NCBI RefSeq assembly: GCF_000468095.1
Contig: NZ_ASZC01000003.1
Location: 310,001-374,000, forward strand
Length of the DNA stretch: 64,000 bases
Direction: 5' to 3'
Source: Pantoea sp. AS-PWVM4
Lineage (GTDB): Bacteria; Pseudomonadota; Gammaproteobacteria; Enterobacterales; Enterobacteriaceae
The position numbers and the translations under genes are program-made. Shown here one piece after another: positions 60,744-64,000 of this stretch. Position 1 is the stretch's first letter; every line of letters begins with the position of its first letter. The notes under the pieces were generated by a model. That model saw only the letters and a list, made by a program, of their open reading frames with translations. It was not told the DNA's origin and did no database searches.

Positions 60744-61760
60744 ATGGAAAAACCGCTAATCGGCAAAAAGATACTCATTGTCGAAGATGAGGTCGTTTTC
60801 CGTTCGTTGCTTGATAACTTTTTAATCAGTCTTGGCGCGCAGACCATGCAGGCCGGAGATGGTCTTGATGGGCTGACGCTGCTCACTGCACAGGCGGTTG
60901 ATCTGGTCATTTGCGATCTGGAAATGCCGCGTATGGGTGGGATTCAGTTCGTGGAACGCATCCGCAGCCGGGGTAACAGCGTGCCAATCCTCATCATATC
61001 CGCTACCCAGAACATGGCGGATATTGCCCATGTGTTACGCCTTGGCGTTCAGGATGTACTGCTTAAACCGCTGAGAAATCTCGATCGTTTTCGCGAAGCG
61101 GTGTACGAATGCCTCTATCCTTCGATGTTTACCTCAAAAGTTGAGGAAGACGAACAACTTTTTCAGGACTGGGATGCGCTGGTGAGCGATCCTCTGGCGG
61201 CGGCAAAGTTACTGAAACAATTGCAGCCTCCGGTCCAACAAAATATTGCCAATTGCCGAATCAATTACCGACAACTCACTATGGCAGAACAGCCGGGCCT
61301 GGTGTTGGATATTGCTGCCCTGTCAGATAAAGATCTGGCGTTTTATTGTCTGGACGTCACCCGGGCGGGCGATAATGGCGTACTGGCGGCCTTGTTGCTG
61401 CGTGCGTTATTCAATGGCTTGTTGCAGGAACAACTTTCCGGTCAGAAGCAGCGGTTGCCTGAGTTAAATGGTCTGCTGCGTCAGGTCAATATGTTGTTGC
61501 GGCAGGCAAACCTTAATGGTCAATTCCCGCTGCTGGTGGGTTATTACCATCGGCAGCTGAAAAACCTTATTCTGGTGTCAGCCGGTCTGAATGCCACCCT
61601 GCACATTAACACCCATCAAATTCAACTCAGTAATGGCGTACCGCTTGGCACTATGGGGAGTACGCATCTTAATCAAATTAGCCAACGCGCCGAGTCCTGG
61701 CAGTGCCACGTATGGGGCGCTGGTGGCCGACTCCGCCTGATGTTATCGGCTGAAGAATAA
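60744..61760 (+). CDS. rssB: RssB, adaptor for RpoS degradation
   Basis: A 338-residue response-regulator adaptor. The receiver domain carries the phospho-acceptor D58 (VICDLEMP) with acidic pocket near E14/D15 (LIVEDE) and K-motif LLKPL; the C-terminal half is a degenerate PP2C-like domain. It delivers sigma-S to ClpXP during growth. GGGGGAGAG before the ATG at 60744 is decisive. Confidence 0.97.
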   Translation: MEKPLIGKKILIVEDEVVFRSLLDNFLISLGAQTMQAGDGLDGLTLLTAQAVDLVICDLEMPRMGGIQFVERIRSRGNSVPILIISATQNMADIAHVLRLGVQDVLLKPLRNLDRFREAVYECLYPSMFTSKVEEDEQLFQDWDALVSDPLAAAKLLKQLQPPVQQNIANCRINYRQLTMAEQPGLVLDIAALSDKDLAFYCLDVTRAGDNGVLAALLLRALFNGLLQEQLSGQKQRLPELNGLLRQVNMLLRQANLNGQFPLLVGYYHRQLKNLILVSAGLNATLHINTHQIQLSNGVPLGTMGSTHLNQISQRAESWQCHVWGAGGRLRLMLSAEE

Positions 61761-61954
61761 ACGATTACATTTATATTTTTCGCGGGTTGAAGACAGGACC
61801 AGGGCTTAGCTTTACACTTGGGTAATAGTCTTAAATTCCGCGGATTAACTTCATCCAGGATAAATCCGTCAAAGAGTAACTGATATACTCAATTTCGATT
61901 TTTAAACCGACATATCAAGTATTAACTTGAGCGGCCTATAAGAGAGGTATCTTG

Positions 61955-62863
61955 ATGTCTGCCTTTAAGTCAAAAGTAAAAAAAGCGGTAATCCCTGTAG
62001 CTGGCCTGGGCACGCGTATGCTGCCAGCCACCAAAGCTATCCCGAAAGAAATGTTACCGCTGGTTGATAAGCCGTTGATCCAGTATGTCGTGAACGAGTG
62101 TATCGCTGCCGGCATTAATGAGATCGTGCTGGTCACCCATTCCTCTAAAAACGCCATCGAGAACCACTTTGATACCAGTTTTGAGCTGGAGTCGATGCTG
62201 GAAAAACGTGTTAAGCGTCAGCTGCTGGATGAAATCCAGTCTATTTGCCCGCCGCATGTCACCATCATGCAGGTTCGTCAGGGTATCGCCAAAGGTCTGG
62301 GCCACGCTGTGATGTGTGCACACCCGCTGGTTGGTGATGAGCCGGTTGCAGTCATTCTGCCGGACGTGATCATCGATGAGTACGAGTCCGACCCGACGAA
62401 AGACAACCTGGCAGAAATGCTGTCTCGTTATGAAGAAAGTGGCCGTAGCCAGATTATGGTTGAGCCGGTTGCAGACGTGACGGCATACGGCGTGGTTGAC
62501 TGCAAAGGCGCCGATCTGGCTCCGGGTCAAAGCGCACCGATGGTCGGTGTGGTTGAGAAGCCGAAAGCCGCTGAAGCCCCGTCAAATCTGGCGGTAGTGG
62601 GCCGTTATGTACTGTCTGCTGATATCTGGCCTCTGTTGGCAAAAACCCCTCCGGGTGCAGGTGGTGAAGTTCAGCTGACTGACTCCATTGCCATGCTGAT
62701 GGAAAAAGAGACCGTTGAAGCTTACCACCTGAAAGGTGTGAGCCACGACTGCGGTAACAAATTGGGTTATATGCAGGCTTTTGTTGAATACGGTGTTCGT
62801 CATCCGGTTCTGGGTAAAGATTTCACCCAATGGCTTGAAGGCGCTGTAGGAAACAAAAAGTAA
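61955..62863 (+). CDS. galU: UTP-glucose-1-phosphate uridylyltransferase GalU
   Basis: A 302-residue nucleotidyltransferase making UDP-glucose. The signature [19 protein letters not shown] lies at residues 18-36. UDP-glucose feeds galactose use, LPS, trehalose, glucans and, through the next gene, UDP-glucuronate. The ATG at 61955 follows GAGAGG. It is 23 bases upstream of ugd and clearly in one operon; in K-12 the following gene is hns. Confidence 0.98.
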   Translation: MSAFKSKVKKAVIPVAGLGTRMLPATKAIPKEMLPLVDKPLIQYVVNECIAAGINEIVLVTHSSKNAIENHFDTSFELESMLEKRVKRQLLDEIQSICPPHVTIMQVRQGIAKGLGHAVMCAHPLVGDEPVAVILPDVIIDEYESDPTKDNLAEMLSRYEESGRSQIMVEPVADVTAYGVVDCKGADLAPGQSAPMVGVVEKPKAAEAPSNLAVVGRYVLSADIWPLLAKTPPGAGGEVQLTDSIAMLMEKETVEAYHLKGVSHDCGNKLGYMQAFVEYGVRHPVLGKDFTQWLEGAVGNKK

Positions 62864-62886
62864 TCCATTAAAAACAGGATAATTCA

Positions 62887-64000
62887 ATGAAAGTCACTGT
62901 ATTTGGTATCGGCTATGTCGGTCTGGTTCAGGCTGCGGTGTTAGCCGAAGTCGGACATGACGTTCTCTGTATTGATGTCGACGCGAAAAAAGTCGAAAAC
63001 CTGAAAAAAGGCATCATTCCGATTTATGAACCCGGTTTAACCCCGCTGGTGATGTCGAACTATGAGGCAGGTCGCCTTAAGTTCAGCACCAACGCGGAAG
63101 AGGGTGTCAACCACGGTGTGATGCAGTTCATCGCGGTGGGGACGCCCCCGGATGAGGACGGTTCTGCCGATCTGAAATATGTGACTGCGGTTGCGCGTAC
63201 CATTGCGCAACATATGAATGATCACAAAGTGGTTATCGATAAGTCGACAGTACCGGTCGGTACTGCTGATAAAGTGCGCGCAGTGATGACCGAAACCCTG
63301 AAAAAACGTGATGCTAATATCGCGTTTGATGTGGTTTCAAACCCGGAATTCCTCAAGGAAGGTGCAGCGGTTAATGACTGCATGCGTCCTGAGCGCATCG
63401 TTATTGGCACCGACAATGACGACGTGGTTGAGCTGTTACGCGAGCTGTATGAGCCGTTCAACCGTAATCACGATCGTATGATTTTGATGGACATCCGTAG
63501 TGCAGAGCTGACCAAATACGCAGCAAACTGCATGCTTGCCACCAAAATCAGCTTTATGAACGAGATGTCTAACCTGGCTGAACGACTGGGTGCGGATATT
63601 GAGAAGGTGCGTCAGGGTATCGGTTCTGATTCCCGTATTGGCTACCACTTTATCTATCCGGGCTGTGGCTATGGTGGTTCCTGTTTCCCGAAAGATGTGC
63701 AGGCGCTGATCCGCACAGCAGAGTCTATCGGTTACAAACCCCGTCTGTTGCAGGCGGTTGAAGATGTGAATGATTCACAGAAAAGTAAACTTCCCACCTT
63801 TATCAAACGTCACTTCGGCGATGATTTGCGTGGTAAAACCTTTGCTCTGTGGGGTCTGGCATTTAAACCGAACACTGATGATATGCGTGAAGCCTCCAGC
63901 CGTGTACTGATTGAAACGTTATGGGAAGCAGGTGCTACCGTTCAGGCGTTCGATCCGGAAGCGATGGATGAAGCACAGCGTATCTACGGACACCGTAGCG
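62887..64000 (+). CDS. ugd: UDP-glucose 6-dehydrogenase, long type (3' end beyond window)
   Basis: The frame runs open to the end of the window (371 codons seen). The Rossmann motif is GIGYVG (7-12), the catalytic Cys is residue 266 ([12 protein letters not shown]) and the Lys of ELTKYAAN is near 210. It oxidises UDP-glucose to UDP-glucuronate for capsule, exopolysaccharide or lipid A modification precursors. The start [21 protein letters not shown] and residue spacing fit the longer (about 445-residue) bacterial class rather than the 388-residue Ugd of E. coli. The ATG at 62887 follows AACAGGATAA. Confidence 0.95.
   Translation, partial: MKVTVFGIGYVGLVQAAVLAEVGHDVLCIDVDAKKVENLKKGIIPIYEPGLTPLVMSNYEAGRLKFSTNAEEGVNHGVMQFIAVGTPPDEDGSADLKYVTAVARTIAQHMNDHKVVIDKSTVPVGTADKVRAVMTETLKKRDANIAFDVVSNPEFLKEGAAVNDCMRPERIVIGTDNDDVVELLRELYEPFNRNHDRMILMDIRSAELTKYAANCMLATKISFMNEMSNLAERLGADIEKVRQGIGSDSRIGYHFIYPGCGYGGSCFPKDVQALIRTAESIGYKPRLLQAVEDVNDSQKSKLPTFIKRHFGDDLRGKTFALWGLAFKPNTDDMREASSRVLIETLWEAGATVQAFDPEAMDEAQRIYGHRS

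Overview
The window is ordinary chromosomal DNA of an enterobacterium. The best guess is the family Erwiniaceae (Pantoea or Erwinia type). CspC reads identical to my recollection of the E. coli protein. Nearly every other protein is a clear but diverged homologue of an E. coli K-12 protein, and gene order follows the K-12 blocks kdgR-cspC-manXYZ-sdaA-pabB-fadD-rnd-minCDE-dsbB-nhaB-fadR-dadAX-cvrA, yeaG/H-gapA-msrB-ansA-sppA-selD-topB-xthA, and tyrT-purU-rssAB-galU. I see no insertion sequence, prophage, integrase, CRISPR array or rRNA. All database-style statements are from memory; no searches were run.

Layout. 1-4.7 kb: 3' part of kdgR, yobH, yebO, an MBL-fold hydrolase, a shortened yobF with cspC, rlmA, yobD. 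4.8-9.6 kb: mannose PTS manXYZ (minus strand), then a 51-codon upstream ORF whose stop overlaps the yoaE start. 9.6-18.4 kb: pdeD(yoaD), sdaA, nudL, pabB, yoaH, yoaB, yoaA, tsaB. 18.4-25.9 kb: yeaY, fadD, rnd, minCDE, ycgL, ycgM, ycgN. 25.9-33.5 kb: dsbB, nhaB, fadR, ycgB, dadA, dadX. 33.5-36.9 kb: an accessory stretch absent from K-12 at this place, holding a Bcr/CflA-type MFS exporter, a lone WbaP-type undecaprenyl-phosphate sugar transferase and a small unknown gene. 37-46.3 kb: cvrA, yeaH, yeaG, mipA, yeaE, yeaD, gapA. 46.6-56 kb: msrB, yeaC, pncA, ansA, sppA, ydjA, selD, topB, ynjH-like, xthA. 56-57.7 kb: a divergent reductase/LysR pair. 57.7-64 kb: a tandem tRNA-Tyr operon with an RtT-type distal repeat, purU, ychJ, rssA, rssB, galU and a long-type UDP-glucose dehydrogenase cut by the window end.

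How the genes connect. Fatty-acid control is represented twice: fadR itself, and fadD preceded by a FadR-like operator. Alanine use (dadAX) sits behind a perfect Lrp consensus site. The YeaG/YeaH stress kinase pair has a well-formed sigma-54 promoter. Envelope and exopolysaccharide supply is visible in wbaP (first sugar onto the lipid carrier) and galU-ugd (UDP-glucose, UDP-glucuronate), which fits a capsule-producing plant-associated bacterium.

The most interesting points are small. They are the RtT-like repeat carrying a 19-base copy of the tRNA-Tyr 3' end, the yoaE upstream ORF, the truncated YobF, the orphan wbaP, the ugd gene occupying the place of hns after galU, absent mgrB and mntP, and several operators read directly from sequence. 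I did not find a convincing wholly new multi-gene system.
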